The notes: generated by a model not told the origin, from the sequence alone. Shown: positions 51,108 through 59,754, numbered from the stretch's first letter. The stretch: DNA of 64,000 bases from Thalassotalea nanhaiensis (GCF_031583575.1 NZ_CP134146.1:1178001-1242000), one strand, 5' to 3'. Program-made: numbers and translations.

Positions 51108-51236
51108 TAGTTACGAATACGTAGCTTCTCTACTTCGAATACTCTAGCGCTTCGAATACGTTCCACTTTGAAAGCGGCTTCGTAATTCGGAATGGAATGT
51201 ATTCGTGATTCGTTACTTAGTTAAGAGCATATTCGA
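51108..51236. repeat. GAATACG palindromic element, copy E
   Basis: It begins TAGTTACGAATACG directly behind the deaD terminator. The left hairpin is GTAGC-TTC-TCTAC (51121-51133), with one base of the stem broken compared with other copies. The right half (GGAATGTATTCGTGATTCGTTACTTAG) lacks the usual 13-nt hairpin. A decayed copy. Confidence 0.8.
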
Positions 51237-51304
51237 CATTCATATATAACACTTTGTTCCTAATATTTGTTTATTACTTCCTTTTTGTTATATCTAATAG
51301 CTAA

Positions 51305-51334
51305 TTAACAGATCGTAAAGCTATGGACTAATAT
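51305..51334 (+). promoter_or_regulatory. Candidate cysD promoter
   Basis: TTAACA (51305-51310) and TAATAT (51329-51334), 18 bases apart, lie about 80 bases before cysD in an AT-rich region. CysB activation would be usual for this pathway, but no site can be fixed from sequence. Together with the terminator and repeat above this accounts for the gap from 51047 to 51414. Confidence 0.3.
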
Positions 51335-51414
51335 AGTAAGAACTGAACAATTGTGGAATAATACGTCCTCTAAAAATTTTTCAATTTTTCATCAACTTAA
51401 AAAAATGGTTGCCA

Positions 51415-52314
51415 ATGAATTTAACACATTTAAAACAGCTGGAAGCTGAATCAATCCATATCATCAGGGAAGTAGCTGCAGAATTCGATAATCCGGTAAT
51501 GCTTTACTCTGTAGGTAAAGACTCGGCAGTAATGTTGCATTTAGCTATGAAAGCATTTTTTCCAGCTAAACCGCCTTTCCCTTTAATGCATGTAGACACC
51601 ACATTTAAGTTTAAAGAGATGATCGCTTTTCGCGACATGATGGCCGAAAAGTGTGGCGTGGACTTAATTGTGCATACCAACGAAGAAGGTCGTGCTGCAG
51701 GCATGAACCCATTTGACCACGGCAGCTCTAAATTTACCGACGTGATGAAAACTCAAGGTTTAAAACAAGCCTTAGACAAACATCAATTCGATGCTGCATT
51801 TGGTGGGGCTCGTCGTGATGAAGAAAAATCACGCGCGAAAGAACGTGTATATTCATTCCGTGATAAGAATCATCGTTGGGATCCAAAAAGCCAACGTCCA
51901 GAATTGTGGAATACCTATAACGGTAAAGTAAATAAAGGCGAAAGTATTCGAGTTTTTCCATTATCAAACTGGACTGAGCTTGATATCTGGCAGTACATCT
52001 ACCTAGAAAATATCGACATTGTACCTTTATACTTATCTGCAAAGCGTCCTGTAGTTGAACGTGACGGCACATTAATCATGGTTGATGATGAACGTATGCC
52101 TTTGAAAGAAGGTGAAGAGCCAATGATGAAAATGGTGCGCTTTAGAACATTAGGTGATTACCCATTAACTGGTGCCGTTGAATCAGAAGCGACAACACTT
52201 CCTGAAGTTATTCAAGAAATGCTATTAACCAAAACCTCTGAACGCCAAGGCCGAATGATCGATCACGACTCATCAGGCTCTATGGAGAAGAAGAAGATGG
52301 AAGGTTACTTCTAA
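51415..52314 (+). CDS. cysD: Sulfate adenylyltransferase subunit 2
   Basis: A 299-residue ATP pyrophosphatase (PAPS reductase-like fold) that forms adenylyl sulfate from sulfate and ATP with the GTPase CysN. It shows the PP-loop [55 protein letters not shown] and the C-terminal [24 protein letters not shown]. The ATG at 51415 gives [20 protein letters not shown], matching the family start. A TTG two codons earlier is in frame but not needed. CysN follows after 114 bases. Confidence 0.97.
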   Translation: MNLTHLKQLEAESIHIIREVAAEFDNPVMLYSVGKDSAVMLHLAMKAFFPAKPPFPLMHVDTTFKFKEMIAFRDMMAEKCGVDLIVHTNEEGRAAGMNPFDHGSSKFTDVMKTQGLKQALDKHQFDAAFGGARRDEEKSRAKERVYSFRDKNHRWDPKSQRPELWNTYNGKVNKGESIRVFPLSNWTELDIWQYIYLENIDIVPLYLSAKRPVVERDGTLIMVDDERMPLKEGEEPMMKMVRFRTLGDYPLTGAVESEATTLPEVIQEMLLTKTSERQGRMIDHDSSGSMEKKKMEGYF

Positions 52315-52331
52315 ATATCTCAATACCACTT

Positions 52332-52352
52332 TTCTTGAACTTGTTTCAGGAA
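52332..52352. repeat. TCCTGAAC-type palindrome between cysD and cysN
   Basis: This single copy has the core CTTGAACTTGTTTCAGG and an imperfect hairpin. It lies 18 bases after the cysD stop and would be transcribed in the cysDN message. Confidence 0.65.
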
Positions 52353-52428
52353 CTTGATAATAGAATTAGCAGTTTTAAAAGTATTTATTTTAAAACCCAT
52401 TTAGGTTTTAAACACTAGGAAAAGAATA

Positions 52429-53838
52429 ATGAGCACTGAACAAGCTTTATTAGAAAATGATATTGAAGAATATTTAAAAGTACACGAAAACAAAGACATG
52501 CTACGCTTTTTAACGTGTGGTAATGTCGATGATGGTAAATCAACACTTATCGGTCGTTTGTTACATGACTCAAAATTAATTTTTGAAGATCATTTAGACG
52601 CAATTAAAAATGACTCTAAAAAATTCAATACGACTAACGAAGAATTCGACTTAGCGTTATTAGTAGATGGTTTACAATCAGAGCGCGAGCAAGGGATTAC
52701 TATTGATGTAGCGTATCGCTATTTTGCTACTGAAAAGCGCAAATTCATCATTGCCGATTGTCCAGGCCATGAGCAATACACACGTAATATGGCAACGGGC
52801 GCATCAAACTGTGACTTAGCTATAGTGATGATTGATGCACGCTACGGCGTACAAACACAAACTAAACGTCACTCTTACATAGCTTCTTTGTTAGGCATTA
52901 AACACATTATTGTTGCAGTAAATAAAATGGACTTGGTGGAGTACAGCCAAGACGAATATCGCAAAATTAAAACTGAATATCGAGAATTTGCTGAGCAAAT
53001 TAATCTTAATGATATTCGTTTTGTACCTATTTCGGCGTTAAAAGGTGACAACGTAGTAAATCGCTCTGAAACGATGGATTGGTACCCTGGTGCAACATTA
53101 ATGGGCTTATTAGATACAGTTAAGATTGACTCAGATAAAAACTTTGAAGATTTTCGTTTCCCTGTGCAGTACGTTACTCGCCCAAATCTAGATTTTCGTG
53201 GTTTTTGCGGTACTATTGCTGGCGGTGTGATCAACATTGGTGACGTAATTACCGCATTACCTTCAGGTAAGTCTTCTTCTGTTAAAGCTATTGTCACTGC
53301 CGATGGCGAGTTAGATTCTGCTCATGTTGGACAAGCAGTTACTATCACGTTAAATGACGAAATTGATGTTTCACGCGGCGATGTTATTGTTCGTTCAAAT
53401 AAGTTGGCTACGGTTTCTGATAAATTTGTAGCGACTATAGTTTGGATGAGCGATGCCGCCATGCAACCAGGTAAAGAGTACGAATTAAAAATTGGTACTA
53501 AAAACACCTATGGCCGTATTGACGATATAAACTATCGTATCAATGTAAATACATTAGAGCACATTCAAGAAGATGAAATGAAGCTCAATGAAATTGCCTC
53601 TTGTAATATTGCTACTAATAGCCCTGTGGTTATTGATGGTTATGACAAAGTTGAAGGTACAGGTTCATTTGTCATTATTGATCGTTTAACCAATGTTACG
53701 GTTGGTGCAGGTATGATAACTCACACAAGTGTTGATGGAGATGTTGTCGAAGAAGCAAGACAATACAGCCCAACAGAAGTGGAGTTGAATGCATTCATTC
53801 GTAAGAATTTCCCTGAGTGGAACTGTAAACCGGTATAA
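52429..53838 (+). CDS. cysN: Sulfate adenylyltransferase GTPase subunit 1
   Basis: A 469-residue EF-Tu-like GTPase that drives sulfate activation by CysD. G1 is GNVDDGKSTLIGRLL, G3 is DCPGHEQYTRNMATGAS and G4 is NKMD, followed by two beta-barrel domains. The C-terminus stops at the normal place (FIRKNFPEWNCKPV), so there is no fused APS kinase; cysC is a separate gene downstream. The start follows TAGGAAAAGA. Confidence 0.97.
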   Translation: MSTEQALLENDIEEYLKVHENKDMLRFLTCGNVDDGKSTLIGRLLHDSKLIFEDHLDAIKNDSKKFNTTNEEFDLALLVDGLQSEREQGITIDVAYRYFATEKRKFIIADCPGHEQYTRNMATGASNCDLAIVMIDARYGVQTQTKRHSYIASLLGIKHIIVAVNKMDLVEYSQDEYRKIKTEYREFAEQINLNDIRFVPISALKGDNVVNRSETMDWYPGATLMGLLDTVKIDSDKNFEDFRFPVQYVTRPNLDFRGFCGTIAGGVINIGDVITALPSGKSSSVKAIVTADGELDSAHVGQAVTITLNDEIDVSRGDVIVRSNKLATVSDKFVATIVWMSDAAMQPGKEYELKIGTKNTYGRIDDINYRINVNTLEHIQEDEMKLNEIASCNIATNSPVVIDGYDKVEGTGSFVIIDRLTNVTVGAGMITHTSVDGDVVEEARQYSPTEVELNAFIRKNFPEWNCKPV

Positions 53839-53847
53839 ACGGCAGTT

Positions 53848-53975
53848 CCGAATACGCTAGCGCTTCGGATACGCTTTGCTTCGAATACGTTTAACTTCGA
53901 TAGTTACTTCGAGATTCGGAGTGCAACGTATTCGAAGGTGCAGAGCGCCGTATTCGTATCTAAGTATGTATTCGC
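53848..53975. repeat. GAATACG palindromic element, copy F
   Basis: It starts CCGAATACG ten bases after the cysN stop. The right hairpin GGTGC-AGA-GCGCC (53937-53949) pairs with one G-U. The left side has GCTAGCGC instead of the 13-nt hairpin. Part of the 229-bp gap before the permease gene. Confidence 0.85.
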
Positions 53976-54067
53976 ATTTCGTACCTGTTTGATATATGTT
54001 TATTAAATAATTATAAAAATTATGCTGTTAGTTTCTCATTCCTAGTAGCAAAATATAAAGGTTCTCC

Positions 54068-55801
54068 ATGCTCAGCATTGATCAATGGATGATGTTAGCT
54101 ATTTTTGCTGGCACATTAATCGGATTAGTGAAGTACCAAAATAGCCCTGAGCGTGTCTTTGCTGCCGCGACCATGGCCTGCCTTACTTTATCTTTCGTCA
54201 CCACAGAACAAATATTCAACAACGCAATAAACCCTGGGTTATTAACCTTAATCCTGTTAATTAACTGCTCCTTTGCCTTTGAGCGAACTAGCTTTTTACG
54301 TTTGTTAGCCAGTCGTCTTATCACTAAATCAGTACCCGCATCATATGCTAAAACTTTACTTACTACGGCATTTGCGTCTGCAATCCTTAATAATACTGCA
54401 GTCGTTGCTACTTTAATTTCTCCGATCAAAAATAATAAATTTATTAATCCTGGCCGGCTACTTCTGCCTCTATCTTACGCTGCTATTTTAGGCGGCACAT
54501 TAACGTTAGTTGGTACATCTACAAACCTTATTGTCAACTCTATGCTTATTGAACGAGGCTTACCTGGCTTAAAGTTCTTTGACTTTACCTTAGTCGGTTT
54601 AGCAGCTATGTGTGCCTGTTTATTGGTATTATTTATCCGCATTAGAGCGTTGCCTAAAACGGCTGCCGATCCAAAAGATGATAAACATTACTTTGTAGAA
54701 GCTGAAGTAATGCCTGAGTCTAAACTTATTGGGCTCTCTATCGAAGATAATGGCTTGCGTAGCATGGACTCATTATTTCTAATTGAAATTATTCGTCATG
54801 GCCATTTAATTTCGCCAGTAACGCCAGAAGAGTACATTCAGCCGGGCGACAAGCTTATTTTTACCGGTGATATTTCTAAGGTTTTTGTACTGCAACAATT
54901 TGACGGCTTACAATTGTTTGCTGAGCAAGACGGTTTATTACGAGATAACCTTACTGAAGTATTAATAAAGCCTGGCTCTGCCATTATAGGCATGAATTTA
55001 AAACAAGCTGGGTTTAGGGCTCGATTTGATGCTGCGGTAGTTGCCATTCGACGAGAAGGCTCAACCTTATCGGGTAAGTTGGGCGACTTAGTCATTCAAT
55101 CAGGCGACTTTTTAGTACTTGCCGTTGGTAATGACTTCTCCAGTCGAACGAACTTAACTAAAAACTTTTTTATTCTCACCGGTGTAGAACCCGAAGATAT
55201 GCTGAGTGGCTGGCGAGATAAGTTTACTCTGTTTGGCTTTATCGGTGCGATTAGTATTTCGGTATTATTTGATGCATCCTTACTTAAATGTTTGATGTTT
55301 TATATGGCGGCACTATTTGCGTTTAATTGTTTATCGATCAATGAAATAAAGCGTCGTTTTCCGTTAGAGATTTGGTTAATAGTAGTCAGCGCATTAACGT
55401 TAGCTACAGCCCTGGAAGGCACAGGTATGTCACAAGTAATTGCCGATGTTGTGCATGGTTTTTTACAAGATAAAAGTGTGATGATAGCGTTTGTTGCGGT
55501 GTTCTTAATTACCTTATTGTTAACTGAAGCAATTACTAATAATGCTGCAGCAGCGCTGATATTCCCAATTGCTTATAACATTGCCATTGGTTTGGATGCA
55601 AATCCACTGCCATTTATCATGGCGGTAGCATTTGGTGCCAGCGGCAGCTTTATGAGCCCGTATGGTTATCAAACAAACGTAATGGTATACAATGCCGGTA
55701 ACTACCGACTGAAAGATTTTGTTAAGGTAGGCTTGCCAATATCAATAACCTATAGTGCAGTGGTGTTATATATGATCCCACTAATATTTCCGTTTAAATA
55801 A
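54068..55801 (+). CDS. SLC13-family permease with TrkA-C domains, probably sulfate uptake
   Basis: A 577-residue polytopic membrane protein of the divalent anion:sodium symporter group. The first half has several helices and the motif GTLTLVGTSTNLIVNSML. Two RCK_C/TrkA-C domains lie in the central cytoplasmic loop (about 205-290 and 295-370; PESKLIGLSIEDNGLRSMDSLFLIEIIRHG and GSAIIGMNLKQAGFRARFDAAVVAIRREG). The second half ends with EAITNNAAAALIFPIAYN and GASGSFMSPYGYQTNVMVYNAGNY. Lying between cysN and cysC and 11 bases from cysC makes sulfate the likely substrate; this is inference from context. Confidence 0.88.
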   Translation: MLSIDQWMMLAIFAGTLIGLVKYQNSPERVFAAATMACLTLSFVTTEQIFNNAINPGLLTLILLINCSFAFERTSFLRLLASRLITKSVPASYAKTLLTTAFASAILNNTAVVATLISPIKNNKFINPGRLLLPLSYAAILGGTLTLVGTSTNLIVNSMLIERGLPGLKFFDFTLVGLAAMCACLLVLFIRIRALPKTAADPKDDKHYFVEAEVMPESKLIGLSIEDNGLRSMDSLFLIEIIRHGHLISPVTPEEYIQPGDKLIFTGDISKVFVLQQFDGLQLFAEQDGLLRDNLTEVLIKPGSAIIGMNLKQAGFRARFDAAVVAIRREGSTLSGKLGDLVIQSGDFLVLAVGNDFSSRTNLTKNFFILTGVEPEDMLSGWRDKFTLFGFIGAISISVLFDASLLKCLMFYMAALFAFNCLSINEIKRRFPLEIWLIVVSALTLATALEGTGMSQVIADVVHGFLQDKSVMIAFVAVFLITLLLTEAITNNAAAALIFPIAYNIAIGLDANPLPFIMAVAFGASGSFMSPYGYQTNVMVYNAGNYRLKDFVKVGLPISITYSAVVLYMIPLIFPFK

Positions 55802-55812
55802 AGATTATTATC

Positions 55813-56421
55813 ATGACTCAAAAAACCGAAAATACAGTATGGCATGCTCACCTTGTAACCAAGCAAGAGCGTGCACAATTGAAAAACCAAAAGCCTTGTT
55901 TACTTTGGTATACCGGTTTAAGCGGCTCGGGTAAGTCTACAGTAGCGAATGCTGTTGATGATATTTTATTCCAACGACAAAGCCATACTTATTTATTAGA
56001 TGGTGACAATGTTCGTCACGGATTAAATGGCGATTTAGGCTTTAGCGATGAAGACCGTATCGAAAATATCAGACGCATAAGTCAAGTGGGTAAATTGTTT
56101 GTCGATTCAGGACTAATTTGTAGCACGGCTTTTATTTCCCCATTCCAGTCAGACCGTAATATGGCCAGAGATATGCTGGAGCAGGGCGAGTTCATTGAAG
56201 TGTATATCGACACGCCAATAGAAATTTGTGAGCAACGTGATCCAAAAGGGCTTTATAAGATGGCACGAGCAGGTGAAATCAAAGACTTTACCGGTATTGA
56301 TTCAACTTATGACATTCCTGTAAACCCAGAGATCCATGTAAAAACCGCAGACCAAAGTATTGAACAATGCGCGTTGCAGATTGTGAATTATTTAACTGAA
56401 AACGGATACATAACTAAGTAA
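55813..56421 (+). CDS. cysC: Adenylylsulfate kinase
   Basis: A 202-residue kinase making PAPS from adenylyl sulfate. It has P-loop TGLSGSGKSTVANAVDDIL, LLDGDNVRHGLNGDLGFSDEDRIENIRR, TAFISPFQSDRNMARDM and DPKGLYKMARAGEIKDFTGIDSTYD with IPVNPEIHV. The TAA stop lies inside the left arm of a palindromic element (AGTAACGAATACG). It follows the permease closely, so both are one transcript. Confidence 0.97.
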   Translation: MTQKTENTVWHAHLVTKQERAQLKNQKPCLLWYTGLSGSGKSTVANAVDDILFQRQSHTYLLDGDNVRHGLNGDLGFSDEDRIENIRRISQVGKLFVDSGLICSTAFISPFQSDRNMARDMLEQGEFIEVYIDTPIEICEQRDPKGLYKMARAGEIKDFTGIDSTYDIPVNPEIHVKTADQSIEQCALQIVNYLTENGYITK

Positions 56422-56505
56422 CGAATACGTTTCACTCCGAATTACGAAGTAGTTATCGAAGCCAATGTATTCCGAAGCAACTATCGAAGCAGGCGTATTA
56501 GAGTA
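56416..56505. repeat. GAATACG palindromic element, copy G (overlaps the cysC stop)
   Basis: A shortened copy beginning AGTAACGAATACG, in which the TAA is the cysC stop codon, and ending CAGGCGTATTAGAG. It has no clean 13-nt hairpin, only ATTACGAAGTAGTTATCGAAG-like remnants. Overlap with the stop suggests an insertion right at the gene end or a shared edge. Confidence 0.7.
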
Positions 56506-56716
56506 AGTTTTCTGTCAATATTCTTTACAATAAACTATTTAGTTAACATGCAGTGTTCGTTAAGTAACTGTTATCAATAAATTAGTTTTAAGTGGCTTAA
56601 AATTTGCTTTATGTACTCCCACTATTAAATTTTAAATGCTCGCACATTTAACGGTTAACTTTATCTCTAAAGTAATATTTAATCATTTAGTTAACCAAAC
56701 CGACTTAAACATCCAT
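56506..56716 (+). other. Unassigned AT-rich region ending at a terminator, possible small RNA
   Basis: A 210-base stretch without a reading frame between the element behind cysC and a strong terminator. It could be a 3' tail of the cysC message or an independent small RNA. I see no confident promoter. The region from 56743 to 56958 must hold the promoter of the peptidase gene and shows nothing else. Confidence 0.25.
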
Positions 56717-56742
56717 AGGCGTCGAAAGGCGTCTTTTTTTTT
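56717..56742 (+). terminator. GAAA-loop terminator upstream of the M13 peptidase gene
   Basis: AGGCGTC (56717-56723), GAAA loop and GGCGTCT (56728-56734) pair over seven bases with two G-U pairs. Ten T bases follow. It lies about 300 bases behind cysC. Confidence 0.7.
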
Positions 56743-56958
56743 GTAAAACGTAAGCAATTGGCTATTGCTTGTAAAAATGAAGTTAACTTGCCAATAAAAC
56801 CTTACACTTGTGCAATTAAACTTGTAACAAATCATTAATCTTGCCGCTTTACACTAGATATTCACTTTAATTCCTCGTAGTATCATGATCGAAATAATTC
56901 TAAAGTTTTAATGGCGTTAAGACCATTGAAGTAAAAATAAAATATTCGGGAAGAAAAC

Positions 56959-59025
56959 ATGAAATCTTTATTAACGGGCGTTGTTTGCTCGTCACTTCTA
57001 CTTTTAGCAGGTTGTAATGAATCTGCAAAAACAGCAGAGCCAGCGGCTGACATTCAAACTCAAAAAACTGCATTAGCGTCAGGTATAGACCGCGCTAACA
57101 TGGACGAAAACGTACGTCCACAAGATGACTTTTACTTATACGTAAATGGTAAGTGGGAAGAAACGAATACTATTCCTGCAGATAAAACATCTATCGGCTC
57201 TTTTTACGACTTACGTGACAAATCTGACGAAGACGTAAATACCATCATTGAAGAGCTTGCTGCAGCCGAAACTTTAACTGCTGGTTCAGACGAGCAAAAA
57301 GTGGCTGACTTATTCCGTTCATTTATGAATGTTGAGCAATTAAATGAATTAGGTGCTAAACCTATCGCTCCATTTTTAGCTGATGTTGCTGCTCTTAAAA
57401 CAAAAGATGACTTAGCCGCATTTTTTGCTAAAGCGCAAATCATGGGCTTAGACTCACCTTTATACTACTACGTATCGGTTGATGCTAAAGAATCTAGTAC
57501 CTATGCTGGCCACGTATGGCACTCTGGCTTAGGTCTTCCAGATCGCGATTACTACTTCAACGAAGATGCTCGTTTTGTTGAAATGCGTGCTGCATATGTT
57601 GCTCACGTAGCAAAAATGTTTGAATTAGCAGGCCTTGCTAATCCAAAAGCATCTGCTGACGCAATTATGGCGCTAGAAACTAAAATGGCTAAATTACATT
57701 GGACTCGTGTTGCTACACGTAACAGTGAAGCTCGCTATAACAAGTTTGAAACAGCTAAATTAAATACCCTAACTGAAAACTTCAACTGGAATGTTTGGTT
57801 AGAAGCATTAGGCGTACAAGATCAAGCAAACATCATTATCAACCAACCTGATTTCGTTGAAGGGTTTGGTGAGCTTGTTGCAAGCACTGATATGGAAACT
57901 TGGAAAACATTCTTAAACTGGCAAGTTGTTGGTGGTTTTGCATCATCTTTATCTGAAGACCTTGCCGCACAAAACTTCGAGTTCTATGGCAAAACAATTA
58001 ACGGCCAACAAGAGCAGAAGCCTCGTTGGAAGCGTGGTGTTAGCTTAATCAACGGTAACCTTGGTGAAATTATTGGTAAGGTTTACGTTAAACGTCACTT
58101 CACTCCAAGTGCTAAAACACGAATGGTTACTTTAGTTGAAAATCTACGTTCAGCGTACGGTGAATCAATTGATGAACTAGAGTGGATGTCAGCAGATACT
58201 AAAAAAGCTGCACGTGTGAAACTTGCTGCTTTTACACCTAAAATTGGCTACCCAGACAAGTGGGAAGATTATTCTGCAGTTTCTATTTCAAAAGATGACT
58301 TAATTGGTAACTTGATTAATGTTGATAAAGTAGATTTTGCTAAATCAGTTGAAAAACTTGGTGGTCCTATCCACACTTGGGAATGGGGCATGACGCCACA
58401 AACAGTTAACGCTTACTACAACCCAACAGTGAACGAAATTGTATTCCCTGCCGCTATCTTACAACCGCCATTCTTTAACCTAGAAGCGGATGAAGCTGTA
58501 AACTATGGTGGTATTGGTGCTGTTATTGGTCACGAAATGGGCCACGGCTTTGATGACCAAGGTAGTAAATACGACGCTGAAGGTAACATGAAAAACTGGT
58601 GGACTGAGCAAGATTTAGCTGAGTTTAAAAAGCGTGGTGCGCAATTGGTTGAGCAATACAATGGCTACTTCCCATTCGAAGACACACACGTAAACGGTGA
58701 ACTTACTCTTGGTGAGAATATCGGTGACTTATCTGGTTTAACTATCGCTTACCGTGCTTACAAAACCTCTTTAAATGGTGCTGAAGCTCCAGTAATTGAC
58801 GGCTTAACTGGCGATCAACGTTTCTTCATGGGCTACGCACAAATATGGCGTCAAAAGCACACAGAGAAAGCTGCTCGTGAACGTTTAGCAACAGATAGTC
58901 ATTCTCCAGGTCACTACCGTGCGCTTGGCTCATTATCTAATATGGACGAGTTCTACCAATCATACGACGTTAAAGAAGGCGATAAAATGTACATCGCTCC
59001 TGAAAAACGCGTAAAAATTTGGTAA
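56959..59025 (+). CDS. pepO: M13-family zinc metallopeptidase lipoprotein (PepO-like)
   Basis: A 688-residue peptidase of the neprilysin family anchored as a lipoprotein (lipobox LAGC, Cys19). Zinc ligands are H525 and H529 in HEMGH and E586 in GENIGDLSG; D590 is the helper aspartate. NAYYNPTVNEIVFPAAILQPPFF holds the substrate-binding NAYY motif, and the N-terminal domain starts at NVRPQDDFYLYVNGKWEE. Such enzymes cut short peptides in the periplasm. The gene has strong codon bias. AAGAAAAC lies before the ATG. A terminator follows, itself duplicated 178 bases further down. Confidence 0.95.
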   Translation: MKSLLTGVVCSSLLLLAGCNESAKTAEPAADIQTQKTALASGIDRANMDENVRPQDDFYLYVNGKWEETNTIPADKTSIGSFYDLRDKSDEDVNTIIEELAAAETLTAGSDEQKVADLFRSFMNVEQLNELGAKPIAPFLADVAALKTKDDLAAFFAKAQIMGLDSPLYYYVSVDAKESSTYAGHVWHSGLGLPDRDYYFNEDARFVEMRAAYVAHVAKMFELAGLANPKASADAIMALETKMAKLHWTRVATRNSEARYNKFETAKLNTLTENFNWNVWLEALGVQDQANIIINQPDFVEGFGELVASTDMETWKTFLNWQVVGGFASSLSEDLAAQNFEFYGKTINGQQEQKPRWKRGVSLINGNLGEIIGKVYVKRHFTPSAKTRMVTLVENLRSAYGESIDELEWMSADTKKAARVKLAAFTPKIGYPDKWEDYSAVSISKDDLIGNLINVDKVDFAKSVEKLGGPIHTWEWGMTPQTVNAYYNPTVNEIVFPAAILQPPFFNLEADEAVNYGGIGAVIGHEMGHGFDDQGSKYDAEGNMKNWWTEQDLAEFKKRGAQLVEQYNGYFPFEDTHVNGELTLGENIGDLSGLTIAYRAYKTSLNGAEAPVIDGLTGDQRFFMGYAQIWRQKHTEKAARERLATDSHSPGHYRALGSLSNMDEFYQSYDVKEGDKMYIAPEKRVKIW

Positions 59026-59071
59026 TCAATGCGTTAGCATTATCCTGAACTTGTTTCAGGAGCTTAAATTT

Positions 59072-59100
59072 AAAGGCGACCAATAGGCCGCCTTTTTTAT
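59072..59100 (+). terminator. Terminator of the M13 peptidase gene
   Basis: AAAGGCG (59072-59078) pairs with CGCCTTT (59089-59095). Inner CC/GG pairs are split by an A-C mismatch around an AATA loop, and a T run follows. Confidence 0.85.
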
Positions 59101-59119
59101 TTTTAACACTGAGCCGAAT

Positions 59120-59212
59120 CACGAATACATTTCATTCCGCAGTAGTTATCGAAGCAAAGCGTATGCGGAGGTACGAAGTACCATATTCGAAGCGATAGTG
59201 TATTCGAATCGT
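59120..59212. repeat. GAATACG palindromic element, copy H
   Basis: It lies between the two terminator copies. The right hairpin GGTAC-GAA-GTACC (59170-59182) is intact, and the arms are ACGAATACA and GTATTCGAATCG. Confidence 0.82.
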
Positions 59213-59290
59213 ATGCATTGTCCTGAACTTGTTTCAGGATCTTAAATTTAAAGGCGACCAATAGGTCGCCTTTTTTATGCTTAGCTGCTT

Positions 59291-59350
59291 ATCACGAATA
59301 CACTCCATTCCGAGATACGAAGCAGATATCGAAGTATCGCGTATCCTAAC
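59291..59350. repeat. GAATACG palindromic element, short copy I
   Basis: A truncated, decayed copy (ATCACGAATACACTCC ... GTATCCTAAC) following the second terminator unit. It resembles copy H in its left part, consistent with being duplicated together with it. Confidence 0.65.
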
Positions 59351-59379
59351 CAAAATGTATTTGTCTCTATACCGTTTCA

Positions 59380-59551
59380 TGGATACCTGAACAAGTCAGG
59401 TATGACGGGGGATAGTTAGGCTATGTCGAAAAGCGACTCATGTCATTATCGCGGACGACTCCAAGGATGGAGGAGGTAGGGCGAAGCATGGATGCCAGAG
59501 CCGAGGCGGTAATCCATTCTTTATGGATACCCGAACGAGTCGGGCATGACG
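59380..59551. repeat. GGATAC palindrome cluster
   Basis: Two related units, TGGATACCTGAACAAGTC... (59380-59407, stem TACCTGA/TCAGGTA) and TGGATACCCGAACGAGTC... (59524-59551, stem CCCGA/TCGGG), share the ATGACG end. Between them lies a 116-base block with small hairpins CTCCAAGGATGGAG and GCATGGATGC. Such blocks are commonly dispersed in marine gammaproteobacteria; no gene is present. Confidence 0.7.
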
Positions 59552-59572
59552 TGGGGGAGTTGGGTATGACGT

Positions 59573-59662
59573 AATCCGAATCTCGAAATAGTTATTGAAG
59601 CGTCAGCGTATTCGAAGTAGCGAAGCTACGAACTCGAAATCACGTAGTGATGTATTCGTAAC
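59573..59662. repeat. GAATACG palindromic element, copy J (opposite orientation)
   Basis: Hairpins GTAGC-GAA-GCTAC (59617-59629) and ATCAC-GTA-GTGAT (59639-59651) are followed by GTATTCGTAACTA. The GAA loop and arm order make it the reverse of copies A, C and D. Confidence 0.85.
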
Positions 59663-59737
59663 TAAAACAATTTGCATTCCTGAATTTCTAAACTAGCCTT
59701 AATGATGATTTACAGCGCAAAGGAATTGCGTGAACAA

Positions 59738-59754
59738 AGCCAATACTATTGGCT
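59738..59754 (+). other. Hairpin in the leader of the RHS gene
   Basis: AGCCAAT-ACT-ATTGGCT is a 7-bp hairpin about 37 bases before the start codon, followed by ACTTATATTTTT. It might be a terminator-like or attenuating structure or an operator. Role unknown. Confidence 0.4.

Larger units (their letters stand above)
59037..59278 (+). repeat. Direct duplication of a palindrome-terminator unit
   Basis: Bases 59037-59100 and 59215-59278 are the same 64-base unit with three differences (offset 178). Each holds TCCTGAACTTGTTTCAGGA (59043 and 59221) and an AAAGGCGACC-type terminator. The second copy has the fully paired stem AAAGGCGACC/GGTCGCCTTT (59250-59273) but no gene before it. Confidence 0.9.

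Noticed and set aside
30321-59662. CRISPR array suggested by repeated GAATACG units
   Set aside because: The units are palindromic arms in both orientations at scattered sites with irregular spacing, with no constant repeat-spacer pattern and no cas genes.
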